Source: Halocaridina rubra
Taxonomy: Eukaryota > Arthropoda > Malacostraca > Decapoda > Atyidae
Direction: 5' to 3'
Length of the DNA: 64,000 nt
Assembly: GCA_037179515.1 (NCBI GenBank)
Contig: JAXCGZ010011581.1
Coordinates: 1 to 64,000 of the forward strand
How positions within the stretch are numbered: the first letter of the stretch is position 1; each line of letters opens with the position of its first letter. Shown here in pieces: positions 23,380 through 38,324 of this stretch. The position numbers and the translations under genes are program-made. A model generated the notes under the pieces. The model was not told where the DNA came from. It did no database searches and saw nothing but the letters and a program-made list of their open reading frames with translations.

Positions 23380-23745
23380 TTTTATGTTCTGTTTCTCACA
23401 GAATATAGAAAGAAGAAGAGAAAGAGAGAAAAAAGAGGGAAAAACTTTTATTTAAGCTTCACACAGAATTTTTATATCTCCATATAAGTGCTATTTAATG
23501 ACTCAGTTTATCTCTTTTCTGGTAACACACATCTTAACTTAAAAATTTTACTATGGTAATTTGAGGATAAAAAGAAAAAGAAAAAAATGCAAGAAAAACA
23601 AAGTCAAACCTGAAGGAAAATTCGAATTTGTGTCCGAGGAGGCACCCACCAGTTTCTGCTATATATTCTTCTTAACTGATAAACTCACTTGCTAACCAAG
23701 ATATGTTATCACAGGATCAGACTTGACATTTAACTCAATATATAT

Positions 23746-24937
23746 GTGATTACCTAATTGTGTTCCCGGGAAAGAGCCCAAAGCTCGTATCTTCCCGTCT
23801 CCTGATCGGTTCCATTTTCTACTTAGTGATACTAATCATACCTGTCCTTAAAACTATGGATTGAGATAGCATTAACTACCTCCTTGCTTGGCGAATTCCA
23901 ATTAGTAACTACTCTTACACTGAAAAAGTATTTCCTTACATCCTGCAAAGAAGTTTTCTTACGAAGCTTCAAACTATGACCTCTAGTTCTAGAGCCTGCC
24001 ATGACAAAATATCGATCCCTATCCACTCTATCATAACCATGAAGGAATTTAAAGACTGTCACCATATCCCCCCCTCAATCTTCTAGCTTCAAGTGATGGT
24101 AAGTCTAATTCCCTCAGCCTCTCATCATAACTGAGATTGCGTATTTCTGGCACCAGTTTCGTGGCATGTCTTTGAACTTTTTCAAGCTTAGCTATGTGCT
24201 TTTGCAAGTGTGGATTCCAAAAGGGGGCTGTATATTCGAGTTTTGGCCTCACATAGGTTACATAAATATTTCTGAACATTTCCTTGTCCATGTGCCTGAA
24301 CGCTACCCTTACATTTGATAGGAATGCATATGCTGCCCTTACTATGCCATTTATATGTATTTCTGGAGACAAATCTGCTAGTATGTTTACTCCTAGATCT
24401 CTCTCATTTTCTGTCTCTTGAAGTTGTACTCCAGCCATCGAGTAGTCAAGCTTTGTCCTTCTTGCACTTGTACCCATTCTCATTACCTTACATTTTGAAG
24501 TACTGAATTTCATTAGCCACTTTTCTGACCACTCTTGCAGACTATTTAGATCTCCCTGAAGTTCTCTACCATTGTTCTCGTTTCCTACTTCCTTCACAAT
24601 CTTTGCATCATCTGCAAACTTATTCATGAATGAATTTACAGACTCTGGTAGGTCATTTACATATACAAGGAGCTAAAGTGGCCCTAAAACTGAACCCTGT
24701 GGAACTCCACTACTAAATCTTCTCCATTCAGACACTGAGTGTCTTACTATAACCCTCTGCTCCCTTCCTTCTAAGTAAGTTTTTATCCATTTCAAGACAT
24801 TTCCATCTATTCTAGCCATTGCTTGCAGCTTCATAATAAGTCTCCCATGTGGAACAGTGTCAAACACTTTCTAATAAGTTTGTTACTGTTGATCTACCTT
24901 CTTTGAAGCCATGTTGCCTCACTGACAAAAAGTTGAA
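23746..24937 (-). mobile_element. LINE copy D, 5'-truncated
   Basis: A 3' fragment of the same LINE, inserted against the 5' end of copy B (junction near 23745). It holds RT codons including FADDAKIV (frame from 24627), with a frameshift near 24065. About 80 bp upstream of the PHGRL motif are deleted. At the right it stops at gttgaaggat and runs into a GT/G-rich tract (24937-24962). Confidence 0.85.
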
Positions 24938-24962
24938 GGATGTGTGTGTGTGGGGGTGGTGG

Positions 24963-25490
24963 GTGATTACTTAATTGTGTTTACGGGAAAGAGCCCAAAG
25001 CTCGTATCTTCCTGTCTTGTGATTGATTCCATTTTCTACTTAGTGATGCTTATCATACCTCTCCTTAATACTATTGATTGAGATAGCATTAACTACCTCC
25101 TCGCTTAGCGAATTCCAATTATCAACTACTCTTAAACTGAAGAAGTATTTCCTTACATTCTGCAAAGAAGTTTTCTTACGAAGCTTCAAACTATGACCTC
25201 TAGTTCTAGAGCCTGCCATATCAAACTATCGATCCCTATCCACTCTATCATACCCATGAAGGAATTTAAACTCTGTCACCATATCCCCCCTCAATCTCCT
25301 AACTTCGAGTGATGGTAAGTCTAAGTCCCTCAGCCTCTCATCATAACTGAGATTACGTACTTCTGGCACCAGTTTCGTGGCATGTCTTTGAACTTTTTCA
25401 AGCATAGCTATGTGCTTTTTCAAGTGCGGATTCCAAAAGGGGGCTGCATATTCGAGTTTGGGCCTTGCATAGGTTACAAAATACTTCTGA
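24963..25490 (-). mobile_element. LINE copy E, 5'-truncated
   Basis: A ~530-bp 3' end of the family, from the terminus (gattacttaattgtg) to a point just upstream of AAPFWN (ataggttac). It is more diverged than the array units that follow and has a slightly different truncation point. Confidence 0.85.
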
Positions 25491-25497
25491 ACATGTG

Positions 25498-28400
25498 TGA
25501 TTACCTAATTGTGTTTACGGGAAAGAGCACAAAGCTCGTATCTTCCCGTCTCCTGATTGGTTCCATTTTATACTTGGTGATACTTATCATACCTGTCCTT
25601 AAAACTATGGATTCAAATAGCATTAACTACCTCCTCGCTTAGTGAATTCTAATTATCAACTACTCTTACACTGAAAAAGTATTTCCTTACATCCTGCAAA
25701 GAAGTTTTCTTACGAAGCTTCAAACTATGACCTCTAGTTCTAGAGCCTGCCATATCAAAATATCGATCCCTATCCACTCTATCATAAACATGAAGAAATT
25801 TAAAGACTGTAACCATATCCCCACTCAATTTTCTAGCTTCGAGTGATGGCAAGTCTAATTCCCTCAGCCTCTCATCATAACTGAGATTGCGCATTTCTGG
25901 CACCAGTTTCGTGGCATATCTTTGAACTTTTTCAAGCTTAGCTATATGCTTTTTCAAGTGTGGATTCCTATTTACCTAATTGTGTTTACTGGAAAGAGCC
26001 CAAAGCTCGTATCTTCCCGTCTCCTGATTGGTTCCATTTTATACTTAGTGATACTTATCATACCTGTCCTTAAAACTATGGATTGAGATAGCATTAACTA
26101 CCTCCTCGCTTAGCCAATTCCAATTATCAACTACTCTTACACTGAAAAAGTATTTCCTTACATCCTGCAAAGAAGTTTTCTTACAAAGCTTCAAATTATG
26201 ACCTCTAGTTCTAGAGCCAGCCATATCAAAATATCGATCCCTATCCACTCTATCATATCCATGAAGGAATTTAAAGACTGTCATCATATCCCCCCTCAAT
26301 CTTCTAGCTTCGAGTGATGGTAAGTCTAATTCCCTCAGCCACTCATCATAACTGAGATTGCGTATTTCTGGCTCCAGTTTCGTGGCATGTCTTTGAACTT
26401 TTTCAAGCTTAGCTATGTGCTTTTTTAGGTGGATATTCATATTTACCTAATTGTGTTTACGGGAAAGAGCCCAAAGCTCGTATCTTCCCGTCTCATGATC
26501 GGTTCCATTTTATACTTGTGACACTTATCATACCTGTCCTTAAAACTAAGGATTGAGATAGCATTAACTACCTCCTCGCTTAGCCAATTCCAATTATCAA
26601 CTACTCTTACACTGAAAAAGTATTTCCTTACATCCTGCAAAGAAGTTTTCTTACCAAGCTTTAAATTATGACCTCTAGTTCTAGAGCCAGCCATATCAAA
26701 ATATCGATCCCTATCCACTCTATCATAACCATGAAGGAATTTAAAGACAGTCACCATATCCCCCCCTTAATCTTCTAGCTTCGAGTGATGGTAAGTCTAG
26801 TTCCCTCAGCCTCTCATCATAACTGAGATTGCGTATTTCTGGCACCAGTTTCGTGGCATGTCCTTGAACTTTTTCAAGCTTAGCTATGTGCTTTTTCAAG
26901 TGTGGATTCCTATTTACCTAATTGTGTTTACGGGAAAGAGAACAAAGCTCGTATCTTCCCGTCTCATGATCAGTTCCATTTTATACTTGTGATACTTATC
27001 ATACCTGTCCTTAAAACTAAGGATTGAGATAGCATTAACTACCTCCTCGCTTAGCCAATTCCAATTATCAACTACTCTTACACTGAAAAAGTATTTCCTT
27101 ACATCCTGCAAAGAAGTTTTCTTACCAAGCTTTAAATTATGACCTCTAGTTCTAGAGCCAGCCATATCAAAATATCGATCCCTATCCACTCTATCATAAC
27201 CATGAAGGAATTTAAAGACAGTCACCATATCCCCCCCCCTTAATCTTCTAGCTTCGAGTGATGGTAAGTCTAGTTCCCTCAGCCTCTCATCATAACCGAG
27301 ATTGCGTATTTCTGGCACCAGTTTCGTGGCATGTCCTTGAACTTTTTCAAGCTTAGCTATGTGCTTTTTCAAGTGTGGATTCCTATTTACCTAATTGTGT
27401 TTACGGGAAGGAGCCCAAAGCTCGTATCTTCCCGTCTCCTGATCGGTTCCATTTTATACTTAGTGATACTTATCATACCTGTCCTTAAAACTATTGATTG
27501 AGATAGCATTAACTACCTCCTCGCTTAGCCAATTCCAGTTATCAACTACTCTTACCCTGAAAAAGTATTTCCTTACATCCTGCAAAGAAGTTTTCTTACA
27601 AAGCTTCAAATTATGACCTCTAGTTCTAGAGCCAGCCATATCAAAATATCGATCCCTATCCACTCTATCATATCCATGAAGGAATTTAAAGACTGTCACC
27701 ATATCCCCCCCCCCTCAATCTTCTAGCTACGAGTGATGGTAAGTCTAGTTCCCTCAGCCTCACATCATAACCGAGATTGCGTATTTCTGGCACCAGTTTC
27801 GTGGCATGTCCTTGAACTTTTTCAAGCTTAGCTATGTGCTTTTTCTAGTGTGGATATTCATATTTACCTAATTGTGTTTACGGGAATGAGCCCAAAGCTC
27901 GTATCTTCCCGTCTCCTGATCGGTTCCATTTTATACTTAGTGATACTTATCATACCTGTCCTTAAAACTAAGGATTGAGATAGCATTAACTACCTCCTCG
28001 CTTAGCCAATTCCAGTTATCAACTACTCTTACCCTGAAAAAGTATTTCCTTACATCCTGCAAAGAAGTTTCTTACAAAGCTTCAAATTATGACCTCTAGT
28101 TCTAGAGCCAGCCATATCAAAATATCGATCCCTATCCACTCTATCCATGAAGGAATTTAAAGCTGTCATAAAAGTATTTCCTTACAACCTGCAAAGAAGT
28201 TTTCTTACCAAGCTTCAAACTATGACCTCTAATCTAGAGCCAGCCATATCAAAATATCGATCCCTATCCACTCTATCATAACCATGAAGGAATTTAAAGA
28301 CTGTCACCATATCCCCCCCTCAATCTTCTAGCTTCGAGTGATGGTAAGTCTAATTCCCTCAGCCTCTCATCATAACTGAGATTGCGTATTTCTGGCACCA

Positions 28401-30795
28401 CTTTCGTGGCATGTCTTTGAACTTTTTCAAGCTTAGCTATGTGCTGTTTTAGGTGGATATTCATACTTACCTAATTGTGTTTACGGGAAAAAGCCCAAAG
28501 CTCGTATCTTCCCGTCTCCTGATCGGTTCCATTTTATACTTAGTGATACTTATCATACCTGTCCTTAAAACTATGGATTGAGATAGCATTAACTACCTCC
28601 ACGCTTAGCCAATTCCAATTATCAACTACTCTTACACTGAAAAAGTATTTCCTTACAACCTGCAAAGAAGTTTTCTTACCAAGCTTCAAACTATGACCTC
28701 TAGTTCTAGAGCCAGCCATATCAAAATATCGATCCCTATCCACTCTATCATATCCATGAAGGAATTTAAAGACTGTCACCATATCCCCATCAATCTTCTA
28801 GCTTCGAGTGATGGTAAGTCTAATTCCCTCAGCTACTCATCATAACTGAGATTGCGTATTTCTGGCACCAGTTTCGTGGCATGTCTTTGAACTTTTTCAA
28901 GCTTAGCTATGTGCTTTTTTAGGTGGATATTCATATTTACCTAATTGTGTTTACGGGAAAGAGCCCAAAGCTCGTATCTTCTTATACTTAGTGATACTTA
29001 TCATACCTGTCCTTAAAACTATGGATTGAGATAGCACTAACTACCTCCACGCTTAGCCAATTCCAATCATCAACTACTCTTACACTGAAAAAGTATTTCC
29101 TTACAACCTGCAAAGAAGTTTTCTTACCAAGCTTCAAACTATGACCTCTAGTTCTAGAGCCAGCCATATCAAAATATCGATCCCTATCCACTCTATCATA
29201 ACCATGAAGGAATTTAAAGACTGTCACCATATCCCCCCCTCAATCTTCTAGCTTCGAGTGATGGTAAGTCTAATTCCCTCAGCCTCTCATCATAACTGAG
29301 ATTGCGTATTTCTGGCACCAGTTTCGTGGCATGTCCTTGAACTTTCTCAAGCTTTGCTACGTGCTTTTTCAAGGGTGGATTCCTATTTACCTAATTGTGT
29401 TTACGGGAAAGAGCCCAAAGCTCGTATCTTCCCGTCTCCTGATCGGTTCCATTTTATACTTAATGATACTTATCATACCTGTCCTTAAAACTATGGATTG
29501 AGATAGCATTAACTACCTACTCGCTTAGCCAATTCCAGTTATCAACTACTCTTACACTGAAAAAGTATTTCCTTACATCCTGCCAAGAAGTTTTCTTACC
29601 AAGCTTCAAACTATGACCTCTAGTTCTAGAGCCAGCCATATCAAAATATCGATCCCTATCCACTCTATCATAATCATGAAGGAATTTAAAGACTGTCACC
29701 ATATCCCCCCCTCAATCTTCTAGCTTCGAGTGATGGTATGTCTAATTCCCTCTGCCTCTCATCATAACTGAGATTGCGTATTTCTGGCACCAGTTTCGTG
29801 GCATGTCTTTGAACTTTTTCAAGCTTAGCTATGTGCTTTTTTAGGAGAATATTCATATTTACCTAATTGTGTTTACGGGAAAGAGCCCAAAGCTCGTATC
29901 TTCCCGTCTCCTTATCGGTTCCATTTTATACTTAGTGATACTTATCATACCTGTCCTTAAAACTATGGATTGAGATAGTATTAACTACCTCCTCGCTTAG
30001 CTAATTCCAATTATCAACTACTCTTACACTGAAAAAGTATTTCCTTACATCCTGCAAAGAAGTTTTCTTACAAAGCTTCAAACTATGACCTCTAGTTCTA
30101 GAGCCAGCCATATCAAAATATCGATCCCTATCCACTCTATCATATCCATGAAGGAATTTAAAGACTGTCACCATATCCCCCCTCAATCTTCTAGCTTCGA
30201 GTGATGGTATGTCTAATTCCCTCAGCCTTTCATCATAACTGATTGCGTATTTCTGGCACCAGTTTCGTGGCATGTCTTTGAACTTTTTCACGCTTAGCTA
30301 TGTGCTTTTTCAAGTGTGGATTCCTATTTACCTAATTGTGTTTACGGGAAAGAGCCCAAAGCTTGTATCTTCCCGTCTCCTGATCGGTTCCATTTTATAC
30401 ATAGTGATACTTATCATACCTGTCCTTGAAACTATGGATTGAGATAGCATTAACTACCTACTCGCTTAGCCAATTCCAATTATCAACTACTCTTACACTG
30501 AAAAAGTATTTCCTTACATCCTGCAAAAAAGTTTTCTTACAAAGCTTCAAACTATGACCTCTAGTTCTAGAGCCAGCCATATCAAAATATCGATCCCTAT
30601 CCACTCTATCATATCCATGAAGGAATTTAAAGACTGTCACCATATCCCCCCTCAATCTTCTAGCTTCGAGTGATGGTATGTCTAATTCCCTCAGCCTCTC
30701 ATCATAACTGAGATTGCGTATTTCTGGCACCAGTTTCGTGGCATGTCTTTGAACTTTTTCAAGCTTAGCTATGTGCTTTTTTAGGGGGACATTCA
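25498..30795 (-). repeat. Tandem array of ~470-bp LINE 3'-end units
   Basis: Eleven head-to-tail units each run from the LINE terminus (tttacctaattgtgtttacgg) to the same spot in ORF2 (ctatgtgctttttcaag). Units begin near 25498, 25972, 26443, 26914, 27385, 27865, 28468, 28937, 29387, 29857 and 30326. Spacing is 450-480 bp except 27865-28468, which holds an internal partial duplication. Two junction types occur: one ending gtggattccta and one ending gtggatattcata. All units encode the C-terminal end from KKHIAKLEKVQRHATK to the end of ORF2, some with frame breaks. Shared truncation points argue for tandem duplication rather than independent insertions. Confidence 0.9.
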
Positions 30796-30865
30796 TATTT
30801 ACCTAATTGTGTTTACGGGAAAGAGCCCAAAGCTCGTATGTACCCGTCTCCTGATCGGTTCCATT

Positions 30866-33692
30866 TTATATATAGTGATACTTATCATACCTGTCCTTAA
30901 AACTATGGATTGAGATAGCATTAATTACCTCCTCGCTTAGCCAATTCCAATTATCAACTACTCTTACACTGAAAAAGTATTTCCTTACATCCTGCAAAGA
31001 AGTTTTCTTACGAAGCTTCAAACTATGACCTCTAGTTCTAGAGCCAGCCATATCAAAATATCGATCCCTATCCACTCTATCGTAACCATGAAGGAATTTA
31101 AAGATTGTCACCATATCCCCCCTCAATCTTCTAGCTTCGAGTGATGGTAAGTCTAATTCCCTCAGCCTCTCATCATAACTGAGATTGCGTATTTCTGGCA
31201 CCAGTTTCGTGGCATGTCTTTGAACTTTTTCAAGCTTAGCTATGTGCTTTTTCAAGTGTGGATTCCAAAAGGGGGCTGCATATTCGAGTTTTGGCCTCAC
31301 ATAGGTTACATAAATATTTCTGAACATTTCCTTGTTCATGTGCCTGAAGGCTACCCTTACATTTGATAAGAAGGTATATGCTGCCCTTACTATGCCATTT
31401 ATATGTATTTCTGGAGACAAATAGGCCAGTATGTTTACTCCTAGATCTCTCTCATTTTCTGTCTCTTGAAGTTGTACTCCAGCCACCGAGTAGTCAAGCT
31501 TGGGCCTTCTTGCACTTGTACCCATTCTCATTACCTTACATTTTGAAGTATTGAATTTCATTAGCCACTTTTCTGACCACTCATGCAGACTATTTAGATC
31601 CTCATGAAGTTCTCTACCATTGTTCTCATTTCCTACTGCCTTCACAATCTTTGCATCATCTGCAAACATATTCATGAATGAATTTACAGACTCTGGCAAG
31701 TCATTTACATATACAAGGAGCAAAAGTGGCCCTAAAACTGAACCCCGTGGAACTCCACTACTAAGTCTTCTCCATTCAGACACTGAGTGTCTTACTCTAA
31801 CCCTCTGTTCCCTTCCTTCTAAGTAATTTTTTATCCAATCCAAGATATTTCCACCTATTCTAGCCATTGCTTGCAGCTTCCTAATAAGTCTCCCATGTGG
31901 AACAGTGTTAAACGCTTTCTGGAAGTCTAGGAATATGCAATCTGCCCAGCCCTCTCTTTCCTGTAAGATTCGGCTTACCTCATCATAAAATTCTAATAAG
32001 TTTGTTACTGTTGATCTACCATCTCTGAAGCCATGTTGCCTCACTGATAAAAAGTTGAAGGATTCCAAGTGAAAAGAGATATGTTTCCTTAGTAGTTTCT
32101 CCATAACTTTGCAAACTATGCTGGTCAAGGAAACTGGTCTATAGTTCAGAGCCGTATCCCTCCTTCCCCTTTTGAAGATAGGTATCACATTTGCTTGTTT
32201 CCAGCATCTTGGAATCTCCCCTGACTCCAGTGACTTTTTAAATATGATACTTAGTGCCACTGATATTGAGATTGCGCATTTTTTAAGTACATGAGGGGAT
32301 ATATCATCAGGACCTGTAGCTTTATGAACATCTAAATCCATCAGCGCTTTGCATACCTCTGTGGCTGTAAGGTTGATGTTCTCTAATACCGGCCCTTGAG
32401 CTTCTATCTCTGCAATCTGAGGGGGTGGGGTATTTTCTACTGTAAATACTGACTGAAACTCCTTGTTCAATTCTTTGCAGATCTCTTCATCCGTCTCAGT
32501 GATGCTTCCATCCGCTCTCTTTAGCCTTAAAACCTGTTCTTTTACCTTCAGTTTTCCTCTGATAAAGCTGTGGAAAAGCTTGGGATTTTCTTTAGCCTTC
32601 CTGGTGATGTCCCTCTCATAGTCTCTCTCTGCCTCTCTCCCTTTGCTTAGGTAGTCAATTCTTTCTCTTTTGTAAGCTTACCAGGCATTTATGTTTTTTC
32701 TCCTCCTATACCTTTTCCAGCATTTGTCTCTCCACTCCTTATCTCTTTTACACTCATTATCGATCCATTTCTCTCTGGCATGAATTACACTTACTTTGGT
32801 GACAGGTATGCAGCAATCTACTCTCTTCCCATATTTCTCACAAAAGATGTCATACATTTCTTGTACAGATTTGTTGTAAAATAAGGTTCTCCAGTCAATA
32901 GCTGCAAAAAGCTCATTCATTCTGATGTAATCTCCTTTCGGATAGTTCAGCCTCATGTCCTCAGTGCCTCTACTCTCAGGCAGAATATCTTCAATGATAT
33001 ACTCCATCAACAACACAGAGTGGTCACTCTTTCCAATTGGTGGTTCATACTCAATTATTTCAATATCCAACACATTATCTGTGAATACGAGATCAAGTAG
33101 TGATGGCTCATCCCCACCCCTGGCCCTCATTGGTTCCATTACATGTTGGTGTAGGAAATTCCCTTGTACGCAATCTAGGAATCTTGCCCTGAATGGGTCC
33201 TCACCACTGTGTGGGTCAAGATTTATCCAATCTATCTCTTTATGATTAAAATCTCCAATAATCAAAATCCTTCATTTTCTCTCCCGTGCCATGTTAACAA
33301 CTGAGTTTATGACTTCAATACTACCTATATGACTTTCCTCATAAACTTCTAGCCTATTCTGGTTCCATGGTGGGTTGTATACAAGTAATTATTATGCTCT
33401 CTGACCCTGTATTTATGCGAGCAACAAGAAATTCCTTGAACTCACTTTCTATAGCCAAGTTTATTTCTTCAACTTGAATCCTTTCACTTATGAGCAGTGC
33501 TATCCCTCCACCAGTCCTCTCAGATCTTTCAACCCTTAATATTCTGAAGCCCTTAGGAAAAACTGTGACACTGTTTATGTCCTCACTCAACTTAGTCTCT
33601 GTAATTGCTACTATATCTGCCTTACTGTTGTGAATCCTATCTTTTAATTCTACTGCCTTACCAGCTAATCCATCAGCATTTGTGTATAACAA
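30866..33692 (-). pseudogene. LINE copy C ORF2 (endonuclease-RT)
   Basis: The 3' part, 32470-30866, is open and includes the RT with MFADDAKIVKAV, SGVPRGSVLGPLL and the C-terminal end. Upstream there is a TAA near 32680 in NAW-AYK, where copy B has Gln, and a frame break near 33300-33360 within the endonuclease. Endonuclease motifs (AITETKLSED, MIIGDFNHKEIDW, GKSDHSVLLME) are visible in the separate pieces. This copy keeps both catalytic RT aspartates, unlike copy B. Confidence 0.87.
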
Positions 33693-33694
33693 TC

Positions 33695-34770
33695 TTAATG
33701 AGGCCCCATCCCCTGATCTTCTTTCATTATCTTTTTTATCTCCCCTTTGTCTGGAAGAACTCTGAAATGAAAATTTTTCTTCTCTTCTTCATTTCTTTCC
33801 TCATTTAACCTTCTTGCCTCTTCCAACAAGTTTTTGATCTTTCCCATCTCTTCCTGTGTTCTGTATCGTCTAATGAACACTTCTTTGAATTCTTGAAGGT
33901 CAAAACTTATTTTTCTCAACAATATTTCCCTACATGTTTCCCCTCTCTCAAAGGTTACTTTTGTTGGTCTCGGCTTTCCTTCCCTCGAATATTTGCCTAG
34001 GTGGTGTATGTTTACAATATCCTCAGGACCACAAACTACTCCAAGCTTTCTTATCAGGTCTACAACCCTACTTTATTTTCTTCAAGTCTCCCCTGCCATG
34101 TTGGCTCCTGGGATTCGCTTATGCCTGAGATTACCACTGTCTTCTCTTTATCAAGTGCCTGTTTGATGAGTGGGTTTGCCCTTTCCATCACAACGTCTTT
34201 CATTTTTTCGATTACAGTCTCTTTATAGTCAACTGTTTGTATGTTTTCCAGTGTCACCACCTTTACAGCCTCTTTTACTGCCACATTCCCCTTTAATGCA
34301 TCAGCAAAGGAAGTTTTCATGGCATCATTTTCCATATTCAGCTCCTGGAACTCTTTTCTGAACTGTTCAATGTTTTCCTTAATCTGGACATTCCAAGCTG
34401 CAATCTCGTCTCTCTCAGAAGAGAACAGTGAACTAACATCTAATTCATTTAGGTTGTCATTTAGCTGTTTGTTTTTATCTTCTTGTTTAGAAATTCTAGT
34501 TTCTAGTTCACTCTTTTCCCCTTCCAGCTTCTTTATTCTTTTTTCTAGTTCCTTTCTCTCCTGCCCTTGTGCTTTATTTGCTTCCTCCAAACATCTTATT
34601 TCCTCTCTGAGTGTTTCATTCTCTTTCATTTCTCTATCCATATTCCGAATTTTATCATCAAGGCTTATAACCATTGCCTCTAAATCCTTGATTTTCTGTT
34701 TTAGTCTCCTAATAGCTACCCCTCCTCCCGACCCATGGGTGGGAAAGGTTTGGGACAGAGATGGCCTCAT
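33695..34770 (-). pseudogene. LINE copy C ORF1
   Basis: The ATG at 34770 starts the same ORF1 as in copy B: glycine patch, coiled coil (LKQKIKDLEAMVIS, ELEKRIKKLEGEK), then ISGISESQEPTWQGR. A one-base loss near 34070 shifts the frame, so the C-terminal part (EFKEVFIRRYRTQEEMGK ... DQGMGPH) continues separately from 33922. The apparent extension of this frame into repeated Y-I residues upstream comes from the adjacent TA tract and is not coding. Confidence 0.75.
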
Positions 34771-34852
34771 TTTTATGTTCTCCCTCTCACAGAATATAGA
34801 AAGAAGAAGAGAAAAAGAATGTATTTGTGTGCGTGCCTTTTTATCTCTATAC

Positions 34853-36381
<1,529 letters not shown>

Positions 36382-36539
36382 AGTTTTCTTTTGGCTTATC
36401 CCGGTGTCACACTATATAAAAAAAAATAAAAAATCCGCCTTTAAGGTTTGACTGCTAGAGATTATGTGCTATTTATGAGTGTGACTGATGTAATGAAAAG
36501 TAATCATATGTGCTTTGATCTAGAAAGCTTGAAAAGAAA

Positions 36540-37078
36540 AGACTTAGAGATTTATAGGAGCATGAGAGGTAAAGAAAAATGAGTATATTACAGGGACAGC
36601 ACAAGTAGGACAGTTTGGGGATAGGGTGAGAGAGAGGAGGCTGAGACGGTTTGAGAATGTGCAGAGGAGACATGTGGGATACGCTGTGAGAAAAACATGA
36701 AGATGGATGTGCCAGGCAGGAGGGAAAGTCATAGGCCAAAGCCCGTTGCAATACTACAGCTAAAGGGTCTTGTGGACTTGAATAAGACTATCCAGGAATG
36801 TTCAATGTTAAGTCTTTCTTCAGTTACAGTTCTCTTTCTATGCCTACATCTACACCGAATATACATTGATATTCATTACAAATGTCTTATCCCCCCTTCA
36901 CATCTTACAAGTGACAATACTCCCCATCTCTGTTTTTCTCCATGTTTTCTTCGTGCCCTGGCCCGACGAGGGTAGATTTATTATTAATTTTTTTTTTGGG
37001 GGGGGGCATGTCCTGGTGAAAAAAAAATTGAGAGGTAGGAGGTTTAAGAAGGTGGTTAGGGAGAACATAATTGTGTGA
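36540..37078 (+). pseudogene. LINE C-terminal scrap, split by an insertion
   Basis: The + strand reads GTAQVGQFGDRVRE, LRRFENVQRRHVGYAVR, then after a stop MCQAGGKVI. The text resumes at about 37020 as KLRGRRFKKVVRENIIV. This is the common invertebrate endonuclease-RT tail (RWFGHVQRRDSGYIG-type). The break at 36745-37015 is filled by a repeat also found at 63735-63960. Confidence 0.65.
36745..37015 (+). repeat. Interspersed repeat R, copy 1
   Basis: It shares gatattcattacaaatgtctta, ccccccttcacatcttacaagtgac, ccatctctgtttttctcc and ccctggcccgacgagggtag..ttattatt with the reverse complement of 63780-63960. It is inserted in a LINE scrap and contains a G-run at about 37000. No coding capacity. 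Confidence 0.6.
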
Positions 37079-37079
37079 T

Positions 37080-37860
37080 GTAATGTTGGAGTCAGTAGGA
37101 GATAGGGCGATATGAAGACCTGTAAAGGGAGTAGCCGAAAGATTTCAAGATGATGATATTAGGTTGGAGGATATTCAAAATGAAAGAGAGAAGGCTATCA
37201 AACTGATGAAAGTGAAAAGTTCAGAGAGAAAAGATAGAGTAGTAACTCATTGGGTATGCAGGTGGATACAAAGGATGCAAAAGTAGATGGTGAGAGATTG
37301 ATTTCTATTAAAATAGAATATGGTGTGGGTCCTTGGAAAATACAGTTGAGTGTGAAAGAGCAGGTCCTATTCAAGTCATTCACAAATGGAAGTGATACAC
37401 TTGACAGTGGTTCTGACGTTGTTGTTAGGTGTAAATTTTAAAAGAGGGTGCAAGGGAAAATACGGCAGTGTACAATCTTGAAAAGCATATTTCAATGGGT
37501 CCATTGTTACAAGAGAATGAAATGTGCGATTAAAGGTTGCTAGGGACTAAGGAAACTCTCAAACTTTTCTAAGGCTTTGTCAGAAGGAAACTGAGTGTCA
37601 AAACTGTAAAGGGCAGACAGAACCATTACTGAAAAAAATAAAGATAGCAAAGAAAGGGGACCAAGTATGATGCCATGAGTTTGGATTCAAGTAGACAACA
37701 AATAAAGAGACTGGTGTAGACTTACGGGGACAGTCTGCATGTTTTAATAAAAAATTGCCTGTGGAGGATATGAAGTGATAGGGTGACTGATTAATCTCTA
37801 AAAGGGCCTAGACATTCAGCAAAGTGAAAGGCATGAGGGGCCTAGAATGAACTAAAAGAA
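37080..37860. other. No gene recognised
   Basis: Purine-rich sequence with broken frames on the + strand (for example RFQDDDIRLEDIQNERE near 37140-37190) that could be the decayed body of an unknown LINE. I cannot assign it. Confidence 0.3.
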
Positions 37861-37864
37861 GTTA

Positions 37865-38215
37865 TATATGTAGTACATGTCTTTGAAAAGATCCAGGTCC
37901 CTATGAACTTGTCATGGCATATCAGGGGACACAGAGGCTTAACTGTAAATAACATTTAGCAATGTGCTTAATCATAATAACTCTAGCAGAAGTACAAAAT
38001 ATATAAGTAATTAACATGATATGAACTAATATGAAGTGATACAGTATATGTAATACATGTCTTCGAAAAAATCCATGTCCATAACTGGTCACGGCATATT
38101 AGGGAACACTGACGCTAACTGTTAAGAATACTTAGCAATGTGCTTAATCATAACATCTCTAAGAGAAATATAAAACAAATGAGTAAATTAATTACAAGAT
38201 ATGGAAAAATTTAAT
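37865..38215. repeat. Tandem duplication, ~182-bp unit
   Basis: Two copies begin atgtagtacatgtctttgaaaa and atgtaatacatgtcttcgaaaa. They also share ggcatat.agggaacac and cttagcaatgtgcttaatcata. Confidence 0.75.
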
Positions 38216-38324
38216 TATTTTTTTTTTTAAGTCCACCTGCATGACTCCAGAACAGAGACAATAATGGATAAAACACAAACAATAACTGGAAAAATTACTT
38301 TTTGGACAGCTTGTCATGGTACAG

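Larger units (their letters stand above)
19410..23744 (-). mobile_element. LINE copy B, near full length
   Basis: A 4.3-kb non-LTR element on the - strand: 5' leader of about 365 bp, ORF1 (23379-22312), ORF2 (22311-19484) and a 3' UTR of about 70 bp ending in the complement of ttacctaattgtg. Its 5' end is set by comparison with 376-780. The next LINE copy begins within a few bases of this 5' end. Motifs place it near CR1/L2 in the Jockey superfamily. ORF1 has a premature stop and the RT active site is mutated, so it is dead. Confidence 0.9.
30796..34815 (-). mobile_element. LINE copy C, near full length
   Basis: A second ~4-kb copy of the same LINE, heading the 470-bp array. It contains ORF2 (33692-30866) and ORF1 (34770-33695). 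Its 5' leader stops after about 45 bp and runs into a (TA)n tract. Comparison with copy B shows stops and frameshifts, so it is inactive, although its RT active site is intact. Confidence 0.9.

Noticed and set aside
25498..30795. Independent host gene family of ~80-150 residues (MVTVFKFLHGYDRVDRDRYF ...)
   Set aside because: Each frame is the C-terminal end of the LINE ORF2, repeated by the 470-bp array.
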